From NCBI RefSeq assembly GCF_000367365.1, contig NZ_BARF01000104.1, forward strand, positions 62,001 through 126,000: 64,000 bases of DNA, given 5' to 3'. Source of the stretch: Streptomyces prunicolor NBRC 13075. GTDB lineage: Bacteria > Actinomycetota > Actinomycetes > Streptomycetales > Streptomycetaceae. The position numbers were made by a program, and so were the translations under genes. Positions within the stretch are counted from its first letter, which is position 1, and each line of letters begins with the position of its first letter. This document shows, one piece after another, positions 26,207 through 35,227 of the stretch. The notes below the pieces were generated by a model that was not told the DNA's origin, did no database searches, and was given only the letters and a program-made list of their open reading frames with translations.

Positions 26207-27568
26207 TCAGCTGCCACCGACGGTGAAGCCCTGTTGCTTGGCGTATGTGGTGACCGATTTCTGCCATTGGGTGAGCGCGGCGGTGAGGTCCTGCTTGTTC
26301 GTCATCGCCTTGCCGACGGTGTCGTTGAAATCGCTGAACACGTAGTCCTGGACGGGGCTCCAGGTGAAGTCCGTGCTGACCGTCTTGGAGATGTCCGAGA
26401 AGACCTGGTTCACCTTCTGCCCTCCGAAGAACGGCAGCGAAGTACTCAGGAAGCTCTGGTCGTTGAGCAGCGCCGTCGTGGCGGGGAAGAGCGACTGCTT
26501 GGAGGCCAGCATCTTCGTCGACGCGGGGTCGCTGTTGAGGAACTCCGCGAACGCCGCAGCCGCGGCGGGGTACTTGGTGCTCTTGACGACCGCGCTGGTG
26601 GAGCCGCCGGTGTTGCCCGAGGCGGACTCCCCCGCGCTCCACTGGGGCAGCGGGGCGACGCGCCACTTGCCTGATGTTCCCTTCGCGGTGCCCTGCAGGA
26701 ACAGCGGACCCCAGGCGGCGGTGAGCCAGGTGGCGTACTTGCCGCTGGCCAGGCCGCGGTACCACTGGTCGGTGAAGTCGGCGTCGGTGGAGACCGCGCC
26801 CGACTTGACCAGGCCGCTCCAGTAGTCGGACACCTTCTTGGCGGGCGCGTCGGCGATGTTCACGTCGAAGCTCGTCGCCGAGTTGCTCTTGAACGGGCGC
26901 GATCCCGCCTGCCAGAGCAGACCGGTGTAGGACGCGCCGTTGCTCGGGGACATGTTGGTCAGATACGCCTTCGGGTCGGCCTTGTGGAGCTTCTCGGCCG
27001 CCGTCGCGAACTCCGCCCAGGTCGTGGGGACTTGGATGTGGTACTTGTCGAAGATGTCCTTGCGGTACAGCATGCCCATCGGACCGGTGTCCTGCGGGAT
27101 GGCGTAGACCGAGGAGCCCTGCGAGACCTGGCTCCAGGCCCAGGGCAGGAACTTGCTCTTGACGCTGTTCGCGCCGTACGGGGCCAGGTCGAGCAGGCTC
27201 TTGGTGATGGTGAAGGAGGAGACTTCGTGGGCCTCCAGCTGTACGACGTCGGGGGCTCCGCTACCGGCCTTCAGCGCGGTACGCAGCTTGGGGTACTCGG
27301 CGGCGGGCTGGCCGGCGTTGACCACCTTGACCTTGATGTTGGGGTACTTCTTCTCGAAGAGATTGACCTCGGACTGGATGCCGTCCACCCAGCTCCAGAA
27401 CTCGATCGTGGCCGGCTTCTTCAACTCGGCTGCCATGTCGACGGACTTGGTGCCGTTGCCGGACCCGGCCGTCGAGCCGCCCGAGCAGGCGGCCAGCACG
27501 AGCAGGGCGAGCCCGCCCGCTGCGGTGGCGAGCAGGCGCGAACGCCTGCCCCTTGTCGGAGACCTCAT
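26207..27568 (-). CDS. Sugar-binding lipoprotein, family 1
   Basis: 453 residues from the ATG at 27568 (GGAGAG upstream; overlaps the upstream beta-galactosidase stop by ATGA). A twin-basic signal region is followed by lipobox LAAC with Cys28. Mature SBP_bac_1 features: ATIEFWSWVDGIQSEVNLFEK, YPNIKVKVVNAG, LEAHEVSSFT, YAIPQDTGPMGMLYRKDIF and WYRGLASGKYATWL. Captures an oligosaccharide for the two permeases. The linked GH42 enzyme points to a beta-galactoside. Confidence 0.93.
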   Translation of the reverse strand: MRSPTRGRRSRLLATAAGGLALLVLAACSGGSTAGSGNGTKSVDMAAELKKPATIEFWSWVDGIQSEVNLFEKKYPNIKVKVVNAGQPAAEYPKLRTALKAGSGAPDVVQLEAHEVSSFTITKSLLDLAPYGANSVKSKFLPWAWSQVSQGSSVYAIPQDTGPMGMLYRKDIFDKYHIQVPTTWAEFATAAEKLHKADPKAYLTNMSPSNGASYTGLLWQAGSRPFKSNSATSFDVNIADAPAKKVSDYWSGLVKSGAVSTDADFTDQWYRGLASGKYATWLTAAWGPLFLQGTAKGTSGKWRVAPLPQWSAGESASGNTGGSTSAVVKSTKYPAAAAAFAEFLNSDPASTKMLASKQSLFPATTALLNDQSFLSTSLPFFGGQKVNQVFSDISKTVSTDFTWSPVQDYVFSDFNDTVGKAMTNKQDLTAALTQWQKSVTTYAKQQGFTVGGS

Positions 27569-29730
27569 CGTCTCTCCTCCTGTCTGTTCCCGGTGATCCC
27601 GGTGTCCCGCTCGACGAGCACCCGGACATCCCAAGCTCCGAGTGAAAACTCCGATCCGGCTTCGAGCGCTTCGCCGGAAAGCAGATCCATGGCGGGTACG
27701 GGCAGCCGCACGGGCGCCGTCTCCCACGACCAGTTGCTGACGAACCGCAGCCGTCGTCCGTCGGCCGCGCGGGCCCCGGTCACGGTCACCGATGCGGGCC
27801 GGGCCCGCCACGGGTCCTCGGGCAGGGTCGTCTTCGCGACCCAGCGGGCCAGTTGGCGCGCCAGGGCGGCATCGGGCAGGGTGCCGAGATAGGTGACCCG
27901 GCCGGTCCCGTGCTCGTTCGTGACGGCGGCGGGCCAGCGGCCCAGGTGCGGATGGTCGTACGTGGCCAGCGGCTTCGCGCTGTCCGGTACGAGGGCGTCC
28001 GCCCAGGCCAGCGCGCGGCCGTCGAACCCTCCGTCCGGTCCCGCCACCCGCACCGGCTCGGCCAGGTTGGTGTACTCCAGGTAGTGCGCCCCGACGGCCT
28101 CCCGCAGCACGCCGGGCATGACCCGGGGGCGCGGCCTGGCGTCCTCGTCGGCGTATCCGGAGCGGAACGTGAGGAGCAGGTGGCCGCCGTGGTGCGCGTA
28201 CTGCTCCAGCAGTTCCAGGAGTTCGTCGCTCGCCACGTACAGGGCGGGCACCACCAGCACCGGCCAGCGGGCGGCGAGCGCGGCGGCGTCCGTCCCGAGC
28301 TGCCGCGGACTCAGTACGGCGGTCTGGAGCCCGGCGTCGAACAGGCCCTGGTAGAGGGTCGCGACGACGCGGTCGTACGCCAGCCGGTCCGGGTCACCAC
28401 TGGTTCCGGCGGCGATGGGCGGCTGGAACTCCAGCGCCCACTTGCTCTCCAGCGAGTACAGGATCGCGACCTCGGCCTCCGGTTCGAGCCCGGCCAACAC
28501 GTCCCCGGCCTGCTGGAGTTCGGCACCGACACGGCTCAACTCCTCGTAGCAGCGCCCGGGTTGGAGGCTGTGCCCGAGGACTCCGCCCCAGTGCGTCTCC
28601 AGGCCGAAGTGCAGGGTGTGCCAGTGCCAGTACTCGACCGCCGAGGCGCCGCGGGCCACCATCGCCCACACCGCCTGGCGCCACTGGCCGTCGTACGCCG
28701 GGTAGTTGACGTGCGACTCGCCGATCGACTGGGCGTGTGTCTCGGTGACGAGGAAGGGTTCGCGGCGTATCCCGTACGACAGGTCGGACTTGAGGTACAG
28801 CGCCCAGGCACCGGACCAGGGCAGCCACCACGGGCGGCCGGCCGACGGCGGGTCGGCGGGGGCCGGGTGCCGCAGCCCGTCCTGCATCGGGAAGTAGATG
28901 TTGGTGGCGGCCACGTCCAACTCCCGTCCGAGCGCCACCTCGTCCAGGGCTTTGCGACCCAGATCGATGCAGGTCGTGACGAACTGTCCGGGCGCCGCGA
29001 GTTCCCGCACGATCCCGGCCTGCCAGCCGATGAAGTCGGTGGTCAGGTCCGCCTGGTAACGGCGCCAGGCCAGGTCGTACGACGGGGTGGTGTTGCCGTC
29101 GGGCGTCCACAGCTGCGACCACTCGCCGATGCGGTGCGACCAATAGGTCAGCCCCCAGCGGTCGTTAAGGGTCGCCACGTCGCCGTAGGTGGTCCGGAGG
29201 TGGTCGACGAAGCCCTGGAACACGGCGGGGTTGTGGAGGATCTCTATCCCGGGCTCGTTGTCCACCTGCCAGCCGATGACCGCCGGATGGTCGGCGTAGC
29301 GCGGGACAATCTTCCTGATGACGCGTTCGGCGAGATACCGGAAGGCCGGGTGACTGAAGTCCGCGTCCTGCCTGCCGCCGTACGCGGCCGGTCGGCCGGT
29401 GGCTCGATGTGCCGCGGTCTCCGGGTACTTGCGGCGCAGCCACGGCGGGACGGCGTAGGTGGGCGTCCCGATGATGACCGAGATGTCCCGGGCGTGGGCC
29501 TCGTCCAACACCGGCTGCAGCCAGTCGAGTTCGAAGCGGCCGTCCTCGGGCTCCCAGGTGGACCAGACGGATTCGCCGACGCGGATGACCGAGAATCCGG
29601 CCTCGGCCATGAGGTCCAGATCGGTGGTCAGCCGTTCGTAAGGCTGGTATTCGGCATAGTAGGCGGCGCCGAAGAGGATGCGTCGAGGAAGATCGTTAAC
29701 GTTAACATTCTTGGGTGCACGTGAGTTCAT
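27565..29730 (-). CDS. Beta-galactosidase, glycoside hydrolase family 42
   Basis: 721 residues from the ATG at 29730. GH42 architecture: the (beta/alpha)8 barrel begins ILFGAAYYAEYQPYERLTTD, with acid/base Glu159 in WQVDNEPGIE and nucleophile Glu330 in FLVTETHAQS. The trimerisation domain (WPVLVVPALYVASDELLELL, HGGHLLLTFRSG) and C-terminal beta domain follow. No signal peptide, so cytosolic: it hydrolyses galactosides brought in by the following ABC importer. Codons 9-13 of this gene contain the LacI-type palindrome GTTAACGTTAAC, so the operator lies inside the coding sequence. Starts 19 bases after the lacI-type stop. Confidence 0.94.
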   Translation of the reverse strand: MNSRAPKNVNVNDLPRRILFGAAYYAEYQPYERLTTDLDLMAEAGFSVIRVGESVWSTWEPEDGRFELDWLQPVLDEAHARDISVIIGTPTYAVPPWLRRKYPETAAHRATGRPAAYGGRQDADFSHPAFRYLAERVIRKIVPRYADHPAVIGWQVDNEPGIEILHNPAVFQGFVDHLRTTYGDVATLNDRWGLTYWSHRIGEWSQLWTPDGNTTPSYDLAWRRYQADLTTDFIGWQAGIVRELAAPGQFVTTCIDLGRKALDEVALGRELDVAATNIYFPMQDGLRHPAPADPPSAGRPWWLPWSGAWALYLKSDLSYGIRREPFLVTETHAQSIGESHVNYPAYDGQWRQAVWAMVARGASAVEYWHWHTLHFGLETHWGGVLGHSLQPGRCYEELSRVGAELQQAGDVLAGLEPEAEVAILYSLESKWALEFQPPIAAGTSGDPDRLAYDRVVATLYQGLFDAGLQTAVLSPRQLGTDAAALAARWPVLVVPALYVASDELLELLEQYAHHGGHLLLTFRSGYADEDARPRPRVMPGVLREAVGAHYLEYTNLAEPVRVAGPDGGFDGRALAWADALVPDSAKPLATYDHPHLGRWPAAVTNEHGTGRVTYLGTLPDAALARQLARWVAKTTLPEDPWRARPASVTVTGARAADGRRLRFVSNWSWETAPVRLPVPAMDLLSGEALEAGSEFSLGAWDVRVLVERDTGITGNRQEERR
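29695..29706. promoter_or_regulatory. GTTAACGTTAAC palindrome, LacI-family operator inside the GH42 gene start
   Basis: A perfect 12-base palindrome, identical to the copy at 30833-30844 upstream of the LacI gene. It encodes Val-Asn-Val-Asn near the GH42 N-terminus. Two identical copies flanking a LacI-family gene in GC-rich DNA are strong grounds for an autoregulated operator pair. Confidence 0.8.
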
Positions 29731-29749
29731 GAGTGTCGGTTCCCCCGCG

Positions 29750-30781
29750 TCAGTTCCGGGCCGCCGGGCCGGTGCTGGCACGTACGACGAGTTCGGGCTC
29801 GACCACCGTCAGGCCGTCCCGCACCCCGGCGCCCTCGATCTGGTCCACGAGCAGGTCGAGGGCGAGCCGACCCGCCTCGTCGAAGTCCTGCCGCACCGTG
29901 GTCAGCGGCGGCCAGAAGTACGCGGCCTCCGGGATGTCGTCGAAGCCGACCAGGCTCACGTCGCCGGGCACGTCGAGACCGGCCTCACGCAGCGCGAGGA
30001 GGACCCCGAGGGCCATCTGGTCGTTGGCGGCGAAGACCGCGGTGACGTCCTTGCGGCGCACCAGGCGCCGGCCCTGCTCGTAGCCCGACCGCGCGGTCCA
30101 GTCCCCGCGCAGCGGCGCCGGCGCCTTGCGCCCGGCCTCGGTCAGGGTGGTGCGCCAGGCGGTCTCGCGGGCCTGCGCCGACGGCCAGTCCACGGGGCCC
30201 GCGACGTGCCACACGGTCCGGTGACCCAGCGACAGCAGGTGCTCGGTGGCCTGGCGGGCGCCCGCGTGCTGGGCGATGCCGACCACCGGGGCGGACTCCT
30301 GCTCGATGTCGACGTCCACCACGACCACCGGTGTCCCCTTGGTCAGGTGCGGCAGCGCCCCTGCCGCCCAGTCGTGCGGGGCGGCCAGGATGACCCCGGC
30401 GAGCGACTCCGACATCAGGTCGCGCATCACCTCCTCGCCCGAGTTCTGGCCGGTGGACTCCAGCGTGGTGACCCGCACGGTGTAACCCGCGTCGCGGGCC
30501 GCCTGCTCGATGCCGAACAGCGTGGTCGCGGGGCCGTACAGCCTGGTGTCGAAGCCGACCACACCCAGCACCCGTGACCTGCCGGTCACCAGCGCCCGCG
30601 CCATGCTGTTGGGCCGGTAGCCCAGCTCCGCCACGGCCGCCAGAACCCGAGCCCGGGTACTGGCCTTGACCCCGGCGTGCTCGTTGAGCACCCGCGACAC
30701 GGTCATCGCCGACACCTCCGCCAGCCTGGCCACGTCGCCGAGGACCGCGGGGCGTCCGCCCCGGTCAGTTGACGACGTCAT
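29750..30781 (-). CDS. LacI family transcriptional regulator
   Basis: 343 residues. The N-terminal HTH is textbook: VARLAEVSAMTVSRVLNEHAGVKASTRARVLAAVAELGYRP, including the hinge helix NSMARALVTGRS. A periplasmic-binding-like effector domain follows (VLGVVGFDTRLYGP, GVILAAPHDW, VAGPVDWPSAQARETAWR, VFAANDQMALGVLLALREAGL, VSLVGFDDIPEAAYFWPPLTTV). It is followed on the same strand by the GH42 gene and sugar importer, which it should repress via the GTTAACGTTAAC sites at 29695 and 30833. Confidence 0.95.
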   Translation of the reverse strand: MTSSTDRGGRPAVLGDVARLAEVSAMTVSRVLNEHAGVKASTRARVLAAVAELGYRPNSMARALVTGRSRVLGVVGFDTRLYGPATTLFGIEQAARDAGYTVRVTTLESTGQNSGEEVMRDLMSESLAGVILAAPHDWAAGALPHLTKGTPVVVVDVDIEQESAPVVGIAQHAGARQATEHLLSLGHRTVWHVAGPVDWPSAQARETAWRTTLTEAGRKAPAPLRGDWTARSGYEQGRRLVRRKDVTAVFAANDQMALGVLLALREAGLDVPGDVSLVGFDDIPEAAYFWPPLTTVRQDFDEAGRLALDLLVDQIEGAGVRDGLTVVEPELVVRASTGPAARN

Positions 30782-30832
30782 AGGGCATCACTTGGAGATC
30801 GCTCCCTTTGTTTCTGTGGTGTTGCGCTGGAC

Positions 30833-30844
30833 GTTAACGTTAAC
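30833..30844. promoter_or_regulatory. GTTAACGTTAAC palindrome upstream of the LacI gene
   Basis: Second perfect copy of the operator, 51 bases before the LacI-family start codon, in the expected promoter position. Together with the copy at 29695 it allows autoregulation and possibly DNA looping over about 1.1 kb. Confidence 0.8.
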
Positions 30845-30980
30845 AAGAGCTCCGATTCAAGCCCCTTGCGGCGGAAAATTGCCTGGCGCACCACCTGAGC
30901 CGTTTCAGTCCCACCGTGACGCCACCAACCGGACCCCGCGTTTCGGCTGGTTGGGGTGGAGCCGGAAGGAAGGGCGAGTC

Positions 30981-31370
30981 ATGGGGACAGCGTCGACGGG
31001 CACCGGGGCGGGGAACGGGCGGGCGCGCAGTCGGCGCGGCCAGGGAGCGCAGCCGCGCCGGGAGATCGTGGCCGGGGTCCAGCACCTGCTCGCGGAGTGG
31101 GCAGTGCTGACAAGCTCACCATGCGCGCGGTCGCCACGGAGGTGGGGATCTCCGCTCCGAGCATCTACCTGCACTTCGCCGACAAGACGGAACTGGTGTG
31201 GGCGGCTCTGGCCGACAGGTACGACGAGCTCGTCGCGCAGATGACCGCTGCCGGGGCCGATGCCGGCGGTGACCCCCGGGAGCGGCTGCGGGCGCAGGCG
31301 CACGCCTACTGCCTGTTCGCGATGAGCAACCCGGGCCACTACCGGCCGATGTTCGAAGTGCGCCAACCCA
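30981..31370 (+). pseudogene. TetR family regulator, frameshifted and truncated
   Basis: The first frame encodes an N-terminal tail ending in REIVAGVQHLLAEW; a missing base near 31100 shifts the reading frame. The second frame continues SADKLTMRAVATEVGISAPS and IYLHFADKTELVWAALADRY, an unmistakable TetR helix-turn-helix, then the start of the ligand domain (AHAYCLFAMSNPGHYRPMFE). About 31365-31375 the sequence changes abruptly into P450 coding sequence. One-base deletion plus loss of the C-terminal half: not functional. Confidence 0.82.
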
Positions 31371-32186
31371 CCGTGGATCCTGCCCTTCGACTTCGTCCAG
31401 GCCATGGCGCTGCCCATCCCCTGCCTGGTGATCTGCGAACTGCTCGGTGTGCCCTACGCGGACCGGGACGGTTTCCACGAAGCCACCGTGGATCTGATGG
31501 ACATGGGCAAGAGCCGCGAGGTGCGCGACAAGGGCGCCCACTGGCTGATCGACTACATCACCGGGCTGGTCGCGGACAAGCGCCGCACGGGCGCCACCGA
31601 CGGCATCCTCGCCGAACTCATCAACAGGGCCGACGGTGATGACGTCGTGCTGACGGGGCGTCAACTCATCGGTCTCGGCGTGCTGTTGCTGTTCGCCGGC
31701 CACGACACCACGGCCGCCATGATGAGGTTGTCCACCCTCACCCTGCTCACGCACGACGAGCAGCGCAGGGAGCTGATGGAGCACCCCGGGAAGATCGGCA
31801 CCGCGATCGAGGAGCTGATGCGCTACCTCACCATCGTCCAGTTCGGCCTGGGCCGGGTGGCCAAGGAAGACCTGGAAATCGGCTGAGCCCACATCAAGCA
31901 GGGCGAGCTGGTCGTGGTCGCGATGAACGCCGCCAACCGTGACCCCCGCGCCTTCCAGGACCCCGACGCCCTGGACATCGACCGCAGGATGATCCGCCAC
32001 ATCGGCTTCGGTTACGGCGTCCATGCCTGTCTCGGTCAGAACGTCGCCCGCGCCGAGCTGAGGACCGTCCTGCCCAAGCTCTTCCAGCGCTTTCCGAATC
32101 TGCGGCTCGCCACGCCCCTGGAAGAGATCCCCATGGACTTCACCGGCACCAACTACGGCGTCCGCAAGCTCATGGTCACTCGTTGA
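31371..32186 (+). pseudogene. Cytochrome P450 (CYP105-like), N-terminally truncated with an internal stop
   Basis: The frame begins in mid-protein with PWILPFDFVQAM and ALPIPCLVICELLGVPYADR. The I-helix (LLFAGHDTTAAMM), ExxR (EELMR) and haem-binding loop (FGYGVHACLGQ) are all intact, but the first ~110 residues are absent and a TGA at 31884-31886 interrupts the frame after DLEIG; reading resumes AHIKQGELVVVAMNAANRDP in the same frame. The C-terminus ends normally at 32186. Related to actinobacterial CYP105-type monooxygenases. Junction with the TetR relic is seamless, indicating a deletion that fused two decaying genes. Confidence 0.85.
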
Positions 32187-32835
32187 CACGCCGCTGACCT
32201 GCCGGGCCGGACCGATCCCCTGCCGGGCCCCTCGGCCTCGGTTCCGGCAGCCCGCGAGTCGGTCCAGCGAACGGCGACGGGGTTGGTGGCGCTGGAGGTG
32301 ACGCCGACGAAGTGCCAGAGGAGCATCGTGAACAGGAACTCCCAGCGCTGCTCGTCGGCGCACACCTCGGCGAGTTCGGTGAGCTGCATGTTGTCGATCA
32401 GCCAGAGCCCCAGGGCCACGAGCGAGACGACGTGGATCGGCCGGATGAGGTCGAGTGTGTCGAAGCCGGACGGCCGGACGTCCTGAATGGAGTCGCTGCC
32501 GAGGGTCGCGATGTCCCGCTCGCACAGATAGGGCAGATTAGGCAGATACGCGGCGTGCAGGCCGGCTTGTGGGCTGCCCTGCTTGCGGTCCTGGTCCTGG
32601 AGGGCGTGGGCGACGTTTCCGGCGTGGACGATCAGCGCGTCGCCGGCCCGTACCGTCACGTTCTGGCGTTCCTCGGCGGCGACCAGCTCGTTCGGCATGA
32701 TCGCGGAGCCGGGTTCGAGCCACGGCACGCCGTACAGCGCGGCGATGTCGAGGAGTGCGCCGCGGGTGATGATCCCCTCGCCGACGTGGTGGATCGAGAG
32801 CTTCTTGGTGCCGCCGATCGAGGTGATCTCCGAAG
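32153..32835 (-). pseudogene. Cyclase/kynurenine formamidase-like hydrolase, N-terminally truncated
   Basis: The frame carries LSIHHVGEGIITRGALLDIA, YGVPWLEPGSAIMPNELVAA, VRAGDALIVHAGN, AGLHAAYLPNLPYLCERDIA, PIHVVSLVALGLWLIDNMQL and EQRWEFLFTML, which is the C-terminal two-thirds of the PF04199 cyclase family. The N-terminal part with the metal-binding HxGTHxD motif is missing, and the natural stop after the NPVAVR region is lost so the frame runs into the P450 3' end. No usable start or ribosome-binding site. Confidence 0.75.
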
Positions 32836-33355
32836 CCGACACCGTCCTGGCCGCGCTGTTCGGCGCCGAGACCGCCATCAGCATGATCACCGGTTACGCC
32901 GACGCCCGCCCCGGCATCGCGGCCGACCCGCACCACGTACGCCTGGAGATCTTCTCCGACGAGCGCTATGCCATCGCCTCGACCCGGCCAGCCGGCCAGC
33001 CGACGCACAGAGCCACCACGCGCCCGTCTGGCGCTCGCGTTACGACGGGCCGCTGCCCGGAGTACCCCAAGACCCTCTGCCGGCCGCCCACAGCACCGAC
33101 CTGACGGGGGCCTGGTTCGGCCTGGGCCCCGGCGGCAGCGACCTGTTCGCCGCCGTCGGCGCCTTGGTCACCACCGGCGGCCCCGCAACGGAGCACTGCC
33201 GACCTGGGACGACTACAACGACAAGCAACGCGCCACCATGATCATCAACGCGCACGGCAGCCATCTCGAAGCCGACCCCTTCGGCGTCCAACGCGAACTG
33301 CGGGACGGCCGCACCTGCCCTCGGGCACCTGGTGGTCCTTCGAGGGACTCTGAGC
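32836..33355 (+). pseudogene. Carboxylesterase type B, C-terminal remnant with frameshifts
   Basis: Fragments in three frames fit the C-terminus of a pnbA-like carboxylesterase: VLAALFGAETAISMITGYAD and VRLEIFSDERYAI, then PVWRSRYDGPLPGVPQDPLP (containing the region around the catalytic His), then DDYNDKQRATMIINAHGSHL followed by ADPFGVQRELRDGRT. The nucleophile-containing N-terminal half is absent. It abuts the opposite-strand cyclase relic at about 32835. Confidence 0.7.
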
Positions 33356-33423
33356 GCGTGGTCCCCGACCCGGGGACCACGCACCGCCCGACGGCGGCAT
33401 GGGCGGCCCGGCCTGCTACCTCG

Positions 33424-34032
33424 TCACCGCCCGCTCCCGGGGGCGGACGACACGTCGATGCCGTTGAAGACGGTGCCGAGGAGGCCGTTGATGAACTCGT
33501 CGGTCCAAGCCTGCCGCACGAGCAACCGGTAGAGCATCGCCCCGATGAGCGCTTCGGCCACGGCCGCGGTCGACGTGTCGGCCCGCAACTGCCCCAGGCG
33601 TACCGCGCCGTCCAGGCGAGCGGTGAGAGCGGCTTCGTTTGCCGCGGTGACGCGCTCATAGAACTTCGCCGCCACCTCGTCGCTCTCGGCCGCCGCGGCG
33701 GTGCACGCACGGATCAGGGAGGCATTCTCGGTCCGGGCGAGGAAATCGGCGAAGCCTCGCAACCAGGCGCGCAGGTCGCCGCGCACCTCGCCGCTGTCCG
33801 CGACCACGGCGGTCCTGGCAGGGACGTACCCCTCCAGGATGCACTCGGCGACCAGCTCGTTCTTGGAGCGGTACCAGCGGTAGACGGTCTGCTTACCGGC
33901 ACCGGCGGCCGTCGCGATGCGGTCGATCGACAACTTGTCGTACCCGCTCGCCGCCAGCTCGTCGCGGGTCGCCTCCAAGATGGCCTGCCGCGTGCTCTCG
34001 CTTCGAGTGCGCCCCCGCTGTGAGTCAGACAT
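33424..34032 (-). CDS. TetR family transcriptional regulator
   Basis: 202 residues from the ATG at 34032. HTH in the first 60 residues: STRQAILEATRDELAASGYD, KLSIDRIATAAGAGKQTVYR, WYRSKNELVAECI. The C-terminal TetR_C-type ligand domain ends AWTDEFINGLLGTVFNGIDV. Divergent from the SDR gene at 34112 with 79 bases between, so most likely the repressor of that gene through the inverted repeat at 34073. Its last 177 bases are duplicated at 19145-19321. Confidence 0.92.
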   Translation of the reverse strand: MSDSQRGRTRSESTRQAILEATRDELAASGYDKLSIDRIATAAGAGKQTVYRWYRSKNELVAECILEGYVPARTAVVADSGEVRGDLRAWLRGFADFLARTENASLIRACTAAAAESDEVAAKFYERVTAANEAALTARLDGAVRLGQLRADTSTAAVAEALIGAMLYRLLVRQAWTDEFINGLLGTVFNGIDVSSAPGSGR

Positions 34033-34072
34033 GTTGACGAGATTAGCCGGAGAGGTAGGGTGAAAAAAGAAA

Positions 34073-34091
34073 GCAAGACACTTTGTCTCGC
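34073..34091. promoter_or_regulatory. Inverted repeat between tetR and SDR, candidate TetR operator
   Basis: GCAAGACA (34073-34080) and TGTCTCGC (34084-34091) pair at 7 of 8 positions around CTT. The element sits midway in the divergent promoter gap, next to an A-rich tract, in the right place to control both genes. Confidence 0.55.
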
Positions 34092-34111
34092 AAATAGGTC
34101 GGAGGCAGGAC

Positions 34112-34957
34112 GTGAGCGCAAAGGTGCTGGTCATCATCGGAGCCGGCGGCATGGGCCTGGCGGTGGCGCGCCGACTGGGCGCGGGCCGCACGGTCCTGCT
34201 GGCCGACATCGGCGAGGACGTCCTCAAGGCCGCCGAGCAGACGCTGAGGGACGAGGGCCTCACCGTGGCCACGCAGGTGGTCGACGTGACCTCGGCCGCC
34301 TCCGTCCAGCACCTGGCGCAGACCGGACGGGCGGCCGGCGAGGTCGACCAGGTCGTGCACACCGCCGGACTGTCCCCCGTCCAGGCACTCGCGCAGGCGA
34401 TCCTCAAGGTGGACCTGCTCGGTGTGGCGCTCGTGCTGGACGCGTTCGCCCCCGTGATCGCCTCCGAAGGTGCCGGCGTGGTGATCGCCAGCATGGCCGG
34501 ACACATCGGCGCCGCGCTCACCCCCGAGCAGGAGCACGCCCTCGCCAGCACCCCCGCCGACCAGCTCCTCCAGCTGCCGTTCCTCAGCCCGGACAACGTC
34601 ACCGACCCCGCGGCCGCCTACGGGATCGCCAAGCGCGCCAACCACGTGCGCGTCGCGGCCGCCAGTACCGCCTGGGGCGAGCGCGGCGCCCGGCTCAACA
34701 GCATCAGCCCCGGCGTGATCTCCACTCCCATGGGACAACAGGAACTCGCCGGCCAGGCCGGTCAACTCATACGCGCCCTGGTCGACGCCTCCGGAACCGG
34801 CCGCCTCGGCACGCCGAGCGACATAGCCGCCGCAGCCGCGTTCCTGCTCGGCCCGGACGCCTCGTTCATCACCGGCACCGACCTCCTGGTCGACGGCGGC
34901 GTCGTCGCCGCCGTGAAGTCCGGCCACCTCGGCGCCCTGACCGCACCGGCCGAATAG
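34112..34957 (+). CDS. Short-chain dehydrogenase/reductase
   Basis: 281 residues from a GTG with GGAGG upstream. The Rossmann motif is VLVIIGAGGMGLAVARRLG (GxGGMG rather than the usual TGxxxGIG) and strand 2 ends LADIGED. The substrate region has VVHTAGLSPVQAL; Tyr-x3-Lys appears as YGIAKRAN, and the C-terminal motif FITGTDLLVDGGVVAAVK is typical. A ~15-residue insertion (LTPEQEHALASTPADQLL) precedes the catalytic Tyr. This matches a subgroup often annotated as SDR of unknown substrate next to TetR. Confidence 0.88.
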   Translation: MSAKVLVIIGAGGMGLAVARRLGAGRTVLLADIGEDVLKAAEQTLRDEGLTVATQVVDVTSAASVQHLAQTGRAAGEVDQVVHTAGLSPVQALAQAILKVDLLGVALVLDAFAPVIASEGAGVVIASMAGHIGAALTPEQEHALASTPADQLLQLPFLSPDNVTDPAAAYGIAKRANHVRVAAASTAWGERGARLNSISPGVISTPMGQQELAGQAGQLIRALVDASGTGRLGTPSDIAAAAAFLLGPDASFITGTDLLVDGGVVAAVKSGHLGALTAPAE

Positions 34958-35227
34958 CCGCGCCTGCCGCAGCGGACGAGCCGGCACGACGCCGCCTCGC
35001 GTACGGGGGCGGGCGGTGGCCGCCGGGGAACTTCGGTGACCGGCGGGAATGACGCGGCCTGCCCGTACGTCGCCTGCAACCCGGAACCCCTGCCGCGACA
35101 ACCGCGCAGGGCATCACAACCGGAGTCGACACCGGTCATCCGACAGCCGGGCTCCTACCGGATGCGACGATGTCACGAAGGTCGCCGTCAAGCACTTCGG
35201 CATCAACTGGCCGGCCACCGTGCCCTC
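34958..35227. other. Intergenic region between convergent genes, no recognisable feature
   Basis: 270 bases between the stops of the SDR and the aldo-keto reductase. I see no gene, no tRNA and no strong terminator hairpin with a T-tract. A short plus-strand frame near 35170-35220 (VTKVAVKHFGINWPATVP) looks protein-like but is too short to identify. Confidence 0.4.
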
